Positions 56,813 through 64,000 of a DNA stretch of 64,000 bases are shown here, in pieces (positions within the stretch are counted from its first letter, which is position 1; the number at the start of each line of letters is the position of its first letter). This stretch comes from DASQZK01 sp963809925. Its GTDB lineage: Bacteria > Bacteroidota > Bacteroidia > Bacteroidales > GCA-2748055. The stretch lies in contig CAWELH010000006.1 of NCBI GenBank assembly GCA_963809925.1, positions 372,001-436,000 of the forward strand, in the 5' to 3' direction. The notes under the pieces were generated by a model that saw nothing but the letters and a program-made list of their open reading frames with translations, had not been told where the DNA came from and did not search any database. The position numbers and the translations under genes were made by a program.

Positions 56813-57982
56813 CTTTCCTTTTCACTGGTTAATACTTCTTGTCTGTCTTTTCAAAATATACAGGTTCTTTAGGACGCCTGTACAACATAGTAAAATATTA
56901 AAAACAACGATCGTTCAATAAAAAAAAAATTGAGACGATCCGGTTTGCAAATATCAAATAAGCACAATCCTGATACGAATATTCACAAAGGTGGTTTCAT
57001 TCTGGCCGAAATGTGGTTTAGAATTTTGGGTTAGACAGCACATGAAGAATACTTGATGTAAAATGGGTGGACTTCATCATAATATGGAATAATATGAACG
57101 ATTCGTCACATATTTTTACGGATTCGTCAAATATTTAGAATTTCTGAATTTGGAGGTCGGAATTATTTTCTGAATTAATAAAATATTTCGTTTTTTTACA
57201 GATGTAAAATTTTGTAAATAAGATAGTAACGGGATTTTTCGGTTTTCCCGTCATCTGTTCATTCGCGTGCAGGGGAGTAATTTCACCACCATTATTAGCA
57301 AGGATTTGTGTAGGACTATGCCCGGAGTAACCGGGTAGTGGGCGAGGATTAGGGATTTGGATGAATTTCCATTTACGCTTCAGAATAAGACGTTCGTCCG
57401 CGATATTCTGAAGTTTATGGATTTTTTGTCAGTCACCCCCAGATGCCGATCCTGCGTTTAGTGGCAGAATTTGAAATATTCCCGGTACAGCCTTATAATC
57501 TGTAAGTTATGGCTAACCGAGAACATGCGACCAGCAGGGGTTTTGGAAGCAATCACTAAATCAAACAGGTAATCGAATGAATTACCATTCAGGGTAATTC
57601 AGAACCGGTGATTTCAGCTTTACCGGGGAGGGAATTCACTGAAATCCAGGATACCACTGCGGCATAAAGTGCCTGTGAAGGTTGATAATCATGCTTGGTT
57701 TCTGTGAAAATGGATGTGCGAAATCGCTAATAATCACTACTCTGCAAAATTTCGGAATTTATTGCTGAAGAATTCAATTTGAACAGAATCTAAATTAAGC
57801 ATGAATCTCATTTCAATCAAATTTTAAGTAACAAAATTTCATTTACTTGCGTAAGTCTAAAAACACAATTTTAATCAAGCTTTATTCAAAGTACATCACT
57901 TGTATTGATTTGTTTGTCAAAATATATGTTCCTTATTTTTCGCTTTTCATGTAAAGGAAATTTTCTAAAAAAGGATTACTGG
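56813..57982. other. Long AT-rich non-coding region, 1.17 kb, between divergent genes
   Basis: No intact gene is seen. A 20-base near-direct repeat beginning GATTCGTCA occurs at about 57099 and 57120. A frame near 57352-57460 reads like weak coding for about 35 codons but meets stops on both sides. AAGGA at 57971-57975 is a likely ribosome binding site for the next gene. The region probably holds promoters for both flanking genes. Confidence 0.45.
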
Positions 57983-60802
57983 ATGAGATGGATTACGGGT
58001 ATTCTGTTTATTATCCTTGCCCAAGCCACGCTTAGTGCGCAGGATAATACTTTCAATATATTATTCAAACAAGATTTTGAAAATTCTACGCCAGGCCTCT
58101 ATAACCATAATGAATGGAGAAGGGACTGGAACAGTCCTCCATATTCTAACGGACTCGAAAAAACCTATATTCTAAAGACAGGCGACGGAAACAGGGTAAT
58201 GCAATGGAATTACCCCAAGGGTTCTGTCGGCCCCACCGACGGTGGTGCACAATGGGAAGCCCCGTTCACGGGACAGGATGAGGTGTATTTATCATATAAT
58301 ATTAAATTCAAACCGGGCTTTGATTGGGTGGAAGGCGGAAAACTCCCCGGATTGGGCGGCGGTCCTGCCTATGGTAGCGGAACCCCCATGGAATGGGATG
58401 AAGGCTTTAGTGCAAGATTGATGTGGAGATTCGGTGAAAACGACGGGAAAGTCATGTTTTATGCTTATTACCAGAATAAAACAGGTATTTATGGTGCCGG
58501 GCATCCCTGGAGCGACAATGTTTTCGTGACTACACCGGAGCGCTGGTACAATATGACCGTTCGTCTGGTATTAAATAGCATTGATCAAAATAAACTGACC
58601 ACTGATCCTCAACATGCTGGTAATACCGATGGTCTGATGGAAGGCTTTATCGACGGAAAACTCGTATGTTCTGTTACCGGTATTTGTTTCCGGAATCTTC
58701 CTTCCATTAAGATTGACGATATGCATATTACCTCTTTTTTTGGGGGTAATGGATCTAATTATGCTGCAGCCAGGGATGAATGGAACTTACTGGACGATGT
58801 TTATCTATTCACCTATGCAAGCGGAGTGAATGTTCCAAGGGGTCATACTCCAAGCCCTGCCGGAAGAGTTCTTCAACTACCTAATCTTAAGACAGCTTCA
58901 ACCGTTAACACGGCTGATATTACTGCTCCGACTGTACCTACCGGCTTAAAAAAGACAGCGAAAACTACTTCCAGCGTGAGCCTTGGGTGGAATGCATCAA
59001 CTGATAACACAAAAGTAACAGGTTATCGGGTGTTTGTTGATGGAGTAGCCAAAGGCACAACAGGCAGCACCAGTTATACAGTATCCGGATTGGCTCCGGG
59101 CACATCATATGCGTTTTCAGTGTCAGCCTTTGATGCTGCGTCGAATGAAAGTGCAAGATCCCAGGTTGTAAATATAGTCACCGATAGCGTCGTTGTTACT
59201 GATACGTTGGCCCCCACTGTCCCGGATGGACTAACGATCACCGGAACCACAGAAAATTCAGCTGATCTTTCCTGGTCACCTTCCACCGACAATACTGCTG
59301 TTTCGGGCTATATTGTCTTTGTTGATGGCATTGTCAGGGGTATTTCAACTCTCACCAGTTATGCTGTGACCGACCTGCAACCAAATACAACCTATTCACT
59401 GACGGTTTCCGCTTATGATGAAGCTTCAAATAAAAGTGCAGAATCTTTACCGATAACGGTGACGACAGAAGATTCCGTCGCTGTTGAGGAAAGCACCAAC
59501 GATAGTCAGGATGATGAAGAGCCGCCGGAACTCAGCATTATCGAAGTCCATAATGAGACCCAGAGCCGCACAAAGTCCATTTCCGAGATCAGCTCATACG
59601 GGAATGCCGAATTGCGTAATTTTGGTGTGATGGTCAGTAAAAATGAAAATCCCATCATTGGCGGATATGTTTTCAACGCGGAAGTGGGAACATACTACGT
59701 AAAAAATGACAACCGCGTCGCAAAAAATCTTCAGGTTCTTTATAATTTCTCAGAAGGGCTTGGCAACAGAGTAAAGGATATTTCCGGATCTGACCATCCA
59801 ACCGACCTTACCATCAGCAACCCATCTGAAGTGGCGTGGCTCCCTGGTCAGGGTCTTAAGGTAAATGGGAATACGATTATTTCTGCAGACCAGAAATCCA
59901 CAGATCTTTTGGAATCGCTCAGATCTACCGGTGAGATAACAATGGAAGCCTGGATAAAACCTGCTACTACTGAACAGAACGGACCCGCCAGAATCGTGAC
60001 ATTGTCATACGATAATTACAACCGGGCGGCAATGCTTGGACAAACGGGAAATGATCAGAATTATGACTTCAACGTCAGACTTAATACCAGCACCACAACT
60101 CCAAACGGAATTCCGGAGAGCTCTACGGCCGATAAATATCAGATCGCGGCTCTTCAGCATGTGATCTATACCAGAGATATTTCCGGTGTTGAGAAAATTT
60201 ATGTCAATGGTGTTGAAAGATTCAGCGGCAACAGAGCCGGTGACTTCTCAAATTGGGAAGACAACTATTATCTGGCCCTGGCAAATGAACTTACTGGCAA
60301 CCGGCCGTGGAAGGGAACTTATTTCCTGGTCGCCATTTACAACAGGGCGCTAACCGACAGCGAAATTATACAGAATTACCGCGCAGGATTCGGTCGTGTT
60401 CAATTCAACTCCGTGCTTGAAAACCTGGAACCGGAAACACATTATTTCCTCACAGCATTCGCAGAATCCGACCAGGGCACCCATTTTGGCGAAATTGTCG
60501 AATTTGTCACCGGCAATAACCCAGTGGAACTCGAAGATAGCATCCAGATGAACGTATACCCAAATCCTTCGGATGGCATTTTCAGGGTTTCATTCCAGTA
60601 TTCGAAGGTCGAATTCGCGACCATAACGGTTCATGACCTTTCAGGAAAAATTATCCATTCGGAAAAAATACCTGTTAACAATTTCGGTCTTATGCAGGAA
60701 CAACAATTTAACATGGGATCGAAAATGAAGAACGGAATCTACTTCGTAACACTTATCCTCGGAGAGACAACAACAACAAAAAAATTGATAATACAACACT
60801 AA
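57983..60802 (+). CDS. T9SS-secreted PL14-like lyase with FN3 and LamG modules
   Basis: This roughly 939-residue protein has a signal peptide (1-20, cut at LSAQ), a PL14-like lyase domain (21-290), two FN3 (about 318-405 and 412-500), an acidic linker, a LamG-like domain (about 590-800, DISGSDHPTD to YNRALTDSE) and a T9SS type A sorting domain (about 862-939, NVYPNPSDGIFRVSF). Residues K120, S143, R145, Y160 and Y162 agree with the copy at 21293-25618; residues about 90-290 are identical to that copy. The C-terminal half is unrelated in detail, so only the catalytic part is shared. AAGGA at 57971-57975 supports ATG 57983. A strong terminator follows. Confidence 0.88.
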   Translation: MRWITGILFIILAQATLSAQDNTFNILFKQDFENSTPGLYNHNEWRRDWNSPPYSNGLEKTYILKTGDGNRVMQWNYPKGSVGPTDGGAQWEAPFTGQDEVYLSYNIKFKPGFDWVEGGKLPGLGGGPAYGSGTPMEWDEGFSARLMWRFGENDGKVMFYAYYQNKTGIYGAGHPWSDNVFVTTPERWYNMTVRLVLNSIDQNKLTTDPQHAGNTDGLMEGFIDGKLVCSVTGICFRNLPSIKIDDMHITSFFGGNGSNYAAARDEWNLLDDVYLFTYASGVNVPRGHTPSPAGRVLQLPNLKTASTVNTADITAPTVPTGLKKTAKTTSSVSLGWNASTDNTKVTGYRVFVDGVAKGTTGSTSYTVSGLAPGTSYAFSVSAFDAASNESARSQVVNIVTDSVVVTDTLAPTVPDGLTITGTTENSADLSWSPSTDNTAVSGYIVFVDGIVRGISTLTSYAVTDLQPNTTYSLTVSAYDEASNKSAESLPITVTTEDSVAVEESTNDSQDDEEPPELSIIEVHNETQSRTKSISEISSYGNAELRNFGVMVSKNENPIIGGYVFNAEVGTYYVKNDNRVAKNLQVLYNFSEGLGNRVKDISGSDHPTDLTISNPSEVAWLPGQGLKVNGNTIISADQKSTDLLESLRSTGEITMEAWIKPATTEQNGPARIVTLSYDNYNRAAMLGQTGNDQNYDFNVRLNTSTTTPNGIPESSTADKYQIAALQHVIYTRDISGVEKIYVNGVERFSGNRAGDFSNWEDNYYLALANELTGNRPWKGTYFLVAIYNRALTDSEIIQNYRAGFGRVQFNSVLENLEPETHYFLTAFAESDQGTHFGEIVEFVTGNNPVELEDSIQMNVYPNPSDGIFRVSFQYSKVEFATITVHDLSGKIIHSEKIPVNNFGLMQEQQFNMGSKMKNGIYFVTLILGETTTTKKLIIQH
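58250..58839 (+). repeat. Right copy of a 590-bp long-range inverted repeat
   Basis: Identical to the reverse complement of 24762-25351 by reading through both; mismatches begin just outside (58236-58249 and from 58840). It lies inside the PL14-like lyase domain. Confidence 0.88.
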
Positions 60803-61107
60803 AACTACTGATTCTACCGGGAATTTATCGTATTCCCAATACTCTGTGTAATTAAATCCCCGATATCCTATCGGGGATTTTTCGTTATCCTATCCTTCCA
60901 GGATCCCCTTATAAGCTTATATACAGTGGATTAGCGGTATCCTTTTTCATCCTTTTCTTTAGATTATTGTTGATCACCTCATTTAATACCCCTGGCGTAA
61001 ATAATGTAGCGTATATCAAATAATCCCTCTTTCTATGCAGATTTGATTGCAAAAATTGGTTCTATTTCTCAGGATTCTGTTTTTTTACATTATGAAAAGG
61101 GGAAAAA
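60803..61107. other. Intergenic region, 305 bp
   Basis: Between two PL14-like genes. It holds the terminator at 60856-60882, followed by AT-rich sequence and AAAAGGGG at 61096-61103, a ribosome binding site for the next gene. No gene is seen. Confidence 0.5.
60856..60882 (+). terminator. Rho-independent terminator
   Basis: A perfect 10-bp stem ATCCCCGATA with its complement, loop TCC, followed by a run of T, 54 bases after the stop of the PL14/LamG gene. Confidence 0.88.
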
Positions 61108-62592
61108 ATGAAATTTAAAATTCTTGCTGCAATTCTGGCAATTCCTTCCATCGTATATTCACAAGACCAAGCGTACAAGATTATCTTCAAACAAGATTTC
61201 GAGGATGATACGCCCGGACTTTACAATAAGAATCAATGGAAAGCCGACTGGAACAGTCCCGCATACGAAAATGGTCTGGATAAAACATATATTATTGAAA
61301 CGGATGACGGGAATAAGGTGATGCAATTGAATTTACCAAAGGGTTCCGTGGGTCCGACGGCAGGGGGTATACAATGGGAGGCACCGTTTAAAGGCCAGAC
61401 GGAAGTATATTTGTCTTATAATGTAATGTTTAAGCCCGGCTTTAACTGGGTTATGGGAGGTAAACTTCCCGGACTCGGTGGTGGTCCGGCATACGGCAGC
61501 GGTACACCCATGGTATGGAACGAAGGATTCAGTTCAAGACTGATGTGGAGATATGGGACCAATGCAGGGAAAATAATGTTTTATTCGTACCATCAGGGAA
61601 TTACAGGTAATTTCGGAGATGGAGATCCCTGGGGTCCGTATATTCTTCAAACCAGGGACAATGCCTGGCATAATATTACAATCCGTCTGGTACTTAATAC
61701 CATAGATAAAAAAAAGTTAGTTACAGACCCACAACATGCCGGGAATAATGACGGTCTGATGGAAGGATTTATTAATGGTGTATTGATGACTTCGGTAACG
61801 GGAGTGTGTTTCAGGAATCTTCCATCCATAATGATTGATAAAATGCACATCACCTCCTTTTTCGGCGGTAATTCCGAAAAGTTTGCAGCAGCACGTGATG
61901 AGTGGATATTGCTTGATGATATTACGTTGTTTACCTATTCCGATACTACAAATCTACCGGTTGGAAATGTTCCAAGTAATCCGGGCCGGGTTTTGGTGCT
62001 GCCAAATTATATCCAGGAAAAACCTGAATTGACGGAATCAGATCCTGTACAACTTCAAAAGCCGGAGGGATTACATGTGGTTCGGAAAACTACCAACCAG
62101 ATCGATGTGGCATGGGATGGCACTTCAGGAGGGATTAAACAGTATGTCATTTTTATTGACGGAGTCAGGAAAGGATATTCTGCTACGCCTTCATTCAGCA
62201 TAAAAGGCCTGACTACCGCTACAAAATATTCAGTTTCAGTTATAGCTACCGGCAATAAAAATAATGACAGCCCTATGTCAGAAGCGATCAACATATCAAC
62301 AACAGGACCTGATACCGAGGCCCCTTCAGCACCTACGCAATTAATTATTGAGGGAAAGGTCAATACACAACTGGAACTTTCCTGGAAGGCTTCGGAAGAT
62401 AATACTGGTGTGGCAGGTTATGTCATTTTTGTAAACGGTGTTGTAACATCAACAACAATGAACACTCATTTTACACTTCAAGGTCTGAAACCAGACAAGA
62501 CGTATGTGATCGCCATCGCTGCCTACGATGCAGCCGGAAATAAAAGTGAAAGGTCAGAATCTATCACCGCAGGTATAATTGCACATAACTGA
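61108..62592 (+). CDS. Secreted PL14-like lyase with two FN3 domains, no T9SS sorting domain
   Basis: This 494-residue protein has a signal peptide (1-18, cut at VYSQ), a PL14-like domain (20-290) with GGKLPGLGGG, FSSRLMWR and KIMFYSY (K119, S142, R144, Y159, Y161), then two FN3 domains (317-398 and 406-490). It stops right after the second FN3 and has no C-terminal sorting domain, so unlike its two paralogues it should stay in the periplasm or leave by another path. The lyase part differs at many positions from the other two copies, so it was not part of the recent exchange. AAAAGGGG before the ATG is a good ribosome binding site. It sits between another PL14-like gene and an SGNH hydrolase gene. 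Confidence 0.87.
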   Translation: MKFKILAAILAIPSIVYSQDQAYKIIFKQDFEDDTPGLYNKNQWKADWNSPAYENGLDKTYIIETDDGNKVMQLNLPKGSVGPTAGGIQWEAPFKGQTEVYLSYNVMFKPGFNWVMGGKLPGLGGGPAYGSGTPMVWNEGFSSRLMWRYGTNAGKIMFYSYHQGITGNFGDGDPWGPYILQTRDNAWHNITIRLVLNTIDKKKLVTDPQHAGNNDGLMEGFINGVLMTSVTGVCFRNLPSIMIDKMHITSFFGGNSEKFAAARDEWILLDDITLFTYSDTTNLPVGNVPSNPGRVLVLPNYIQEKPELTESDPVQLQKPEGLHVVRKTTNQIDVAWDGTSGGIKQYVIFIDGVRKGYSATPSFSIKGLTTATKYSVSVIATGNKNNDSPMSEAINISTTGPDTEAPSAPTQLIIEGKVNTQLELSWKASEDNTGVAGYVIFVNGVVTSTTMNTHFTLQGLKPDKTYVIAIAAYDAAGNKSERSESITAGIIAHN

Positions 62593-62987
62593 TCTTTCAA
62601 TCTTCAATAGTTTTCAGCTGATAAACAGAAAATGAATTAATAGCTAATATTTCCTGCGTCAGATCCTGTTCTGAATATCAAGTTCGATCTTATCGGTAAA
62701 TGGGAAGGACTTTTTTATTGAACCATGTAAATATTTGTAATTCACCTTGATGATTTTTATTAATCAATGAAAAAACTGGACGAACGGATTTCTTAATGAA
62801 TTGAAACCTTGATTATTGTAGTGTCCGGATTCCCATATACTTAGCATGATTTGTCTGATAAACTGTAAATTAGGAGATCCGGTGGCAAACCAAACCTCAG
62901 TCCATTTGTTAAATAGGGTATATCATCATAACTTACCTGTTACGTCGAGAATCCAGATCCTTACAGGTTAACCGTCATTTTACTCGT
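62593..62987. other. Intergenic region, 395 bp
   Basis: AT-rich with no supported gene, no hairpin terminator and no clear promoter match. It probably carries the promoter of the SGNH hydrolase gene that follows. Confidence 0.4.
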
Positions 62988-64000
62988 ATGGCCAAATTTG
63001 TGAAGACTAAAAGCCTTTATATCCCTTTCTTATCCTATATCCGGAAGTTCCGGGTGTTGCGCGTTTTAGTACTACTCCTTGCATTTCAATTTTCGCAGGT
63101 CACTGTTGAAGCATTTCCCGGCCCTGTAAAGATCATGCCGCTTGGGAACTCTATTACGTATGACACTTATACGGGTGATCTGAGAACATCAGATCTCAGA
63201 ACGGGGTATCGACAGCCACTTTGGCTGCAATTACAGAGTGCTGGATATAATGTGGATTTTGTTGGAGGTGTTGTCGCTGGTGAAAATGCCCTACCTTCTT
63301 TTGACCCTGATAATGAAGGACATCCCGGATACACCGATACACAGGTTGCATCCAATGTTTATACCTGGCTTGTTGCAAACCCTGCCGATATCGTTCTGCT
63401 GCATATTGGCACCAACGACCTTAATGTAAGCTCAACGGATGAGGTCAATATCCTGAATGAGATCGACAGGTATGAGGCTGATTATGGACGCCAGGTTCTC
63501 GTCCTGGTGGCAAGGATCATAAACAGGGCTGTATACAGCAGCACAACCACGACCTTCAATGACAATGTCGAGGCTCTGGTAAACACCAGAATCGCGGCAG
63601 GTGATAATTTGAAAATGGTGGATTTGGAGAACGGGGCAGGAATAGTTTATGATTATGAACCTACCGGTGACTTCAAAGATTTGCTCCATCCTAATCAGGG
63701 TGGTTTTAATAAATTATCAAATGTTTGGTATACATCTTTAGCAGCAAGTATCTTTACGCTCGACGTTCAACCTTCGATAGGTTCGGGAACCGTCGATCCT
63801 GCTCCCGGATCGTATGATTATGCCGAAGGCAGCATTGTGGAGCTTACCGCTACAGCCGATCCGGGCTGGACCTTCACGGGCTGGTCGGGCGATGCCGCTG
63901 GCAGCACCAATCCACTGTCGGTGACCATGGATGGGAATAAATCGATCACGGCCACTTTCACGCAGGATACCTATACGCTCTCGGTCGTTGCTGCAGGCAG
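62988..64000 (+). CDS. Secreted SGNH hydrolase, 3' end beyond window
   Basis: The frame is open from ATG 62988 to the window end (337 codons, partial). A signal-peptide-like start has Arg/Lys, then a hydrophobic run VLRVLVLLLAFQFS, with a cut near VEA. The SGNH domain (about 46-255) has MPLGNSIT (Ser55), LLHIGTND (139-144 region) and DLLHP (Asp231/His234). From about residue 258 there is an InlB B-repeat-like domain, with GSGTVDPAPGSY, GWTFTGWSGD and SITATFTQDTYTLSV. It is a third paralogue of the SGNH enzymes at 12075 and 26087; the 26087 enzyme is the closer (both have a GYRQPLW and NEGHPG pattern). It may be a surface esterase. The tail is unseen, so a sorting domain cannot be judged. Confidence 0.87.
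   Translation, partial: MAKFVKTKSLYIPFLSYIRKFRVLRVLVLLLAFQFSQVTVEAFPGPVKIMPLGNSITYDTYTGDLRTSDLRTGYRQPLWLQLQSAGYNVDFVGGVVAGENALPSFDPDNEGHPGYTDTQVASNVYTWLVANPADIVLLHIGTNDLNVSSTDEVNILNEIDRYEADYGRQVLVLVARIINRAVYSSTTTTFNDNVEALVNTRIAAGDNLKMVDLENGAGIVYDYEPTGDFKDLLHPNQGGFNKLSNVWYTSLAASIFTLDVQPSIGSGTVDPAPGSYDYAEGSIVELTATADPGWTFTGWSGDAAGSTNPLSVTMDGNKSITATFTQDTYTLSVVAAG

Noticed and set aside
57352..57460. Possible remnant of a coding sequence in the 1.17-kb gap
   Set aside because: The frame is only about 35 codons with stops on both sides and matches no family I know, so it is not called as a pseudogene.
24762..58839. The inverted repeats as ends of a transposon
   Set aside because: They lie inside two different lyase genes, keep the reading frame on both sides, and no transposase is associated; a shared gene segment explains them better.

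Overview
The window looks like a chromosomal exopolysaccharide/capsule island of a Bacteroidota bacterium. Four large surface proteins end in the type A C-terminal sorting domain of the type IX secretion system (T9SS), start sites mostly lack a clear Shine-Dalgarno sequence, and the glycan genes are of Bacteroidota type. No rRNA, tRNA or CRISPR array was seen. The genus cannot be told from the sequence.

Left part (1-21.2 kb, + strand): a YciB-like/Nudix fusion; an undecaprenyl-phosphate sugar-1-phosphate transferase; a Wza-like export lipoprotein; a Wzc-like tyrosine kinase (two frameshifts); two glycosyltransferases; two secreted T9SS proteins (LamG/Ig and SGNH/Ig); an AlgI-like O-acyltransferase and an AlgJ-like SGNH protein (both frameshifted); and a CDP-hexose branch (rfbF, SDR, RmlC-like epimerase, C-methyltransferase). 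Next (21.3-31.7 kb, - strand) are two giant surface proteins built of LamG and fibronectin III modules. One starts with a PL14-type polysaccharide lyase domain. The other starts with an SGNH hydrolase and contains a 1,209-bp tandem repeat.

Middle part (32-56.8 kb): glycosyltransferases, Wzy- and Wzx-like proteins, a broken fucosyltransferase-like gene next to an 11-base homopolymer, and a decayed insertion-sequence remnant with an 8-bp minisatellite. Then comes a long + strand run with four PaaK/CapK-like adenylate-forming proteins, a CapA-like protein, three sugar-transfer-associated ATP-grasp proteins, a two-domain dehydrogenase and an (alpha/alpha)-barrel-like protein. A - strand group follows with wecB, a WecG/TagA-type transferase and a GT4 enzyme. 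Right part (58-64 kb, + strand): two more PL14-like proteins and the start of a third secreted SGNH hydrolase.

Together the genes encode nearly every step of a Wzx/Wzy-type polymer: initiation, chain building, flipping, polymerisation, export and O-acetylation. They also encode secreted enzymes that could trim or deacetylate it. The most unusual observations are: (i) a 590-bp inverted repeat, perfect by reading, inside two PL14 genes at either end of a 33-kb stretch that holds the middle EPS genes, arranged so that inversion would exchange the C-terminal modules of the two lyases; (ii) the adenylate-forming/ATP-grasp/CapA block, which may add carboxylate or amine groups to the polymer; and (iii) repeated single-base frameshifts, mostly at short homopolymers, which are either sequencing errors or real loss or phase variation of EPS genes.
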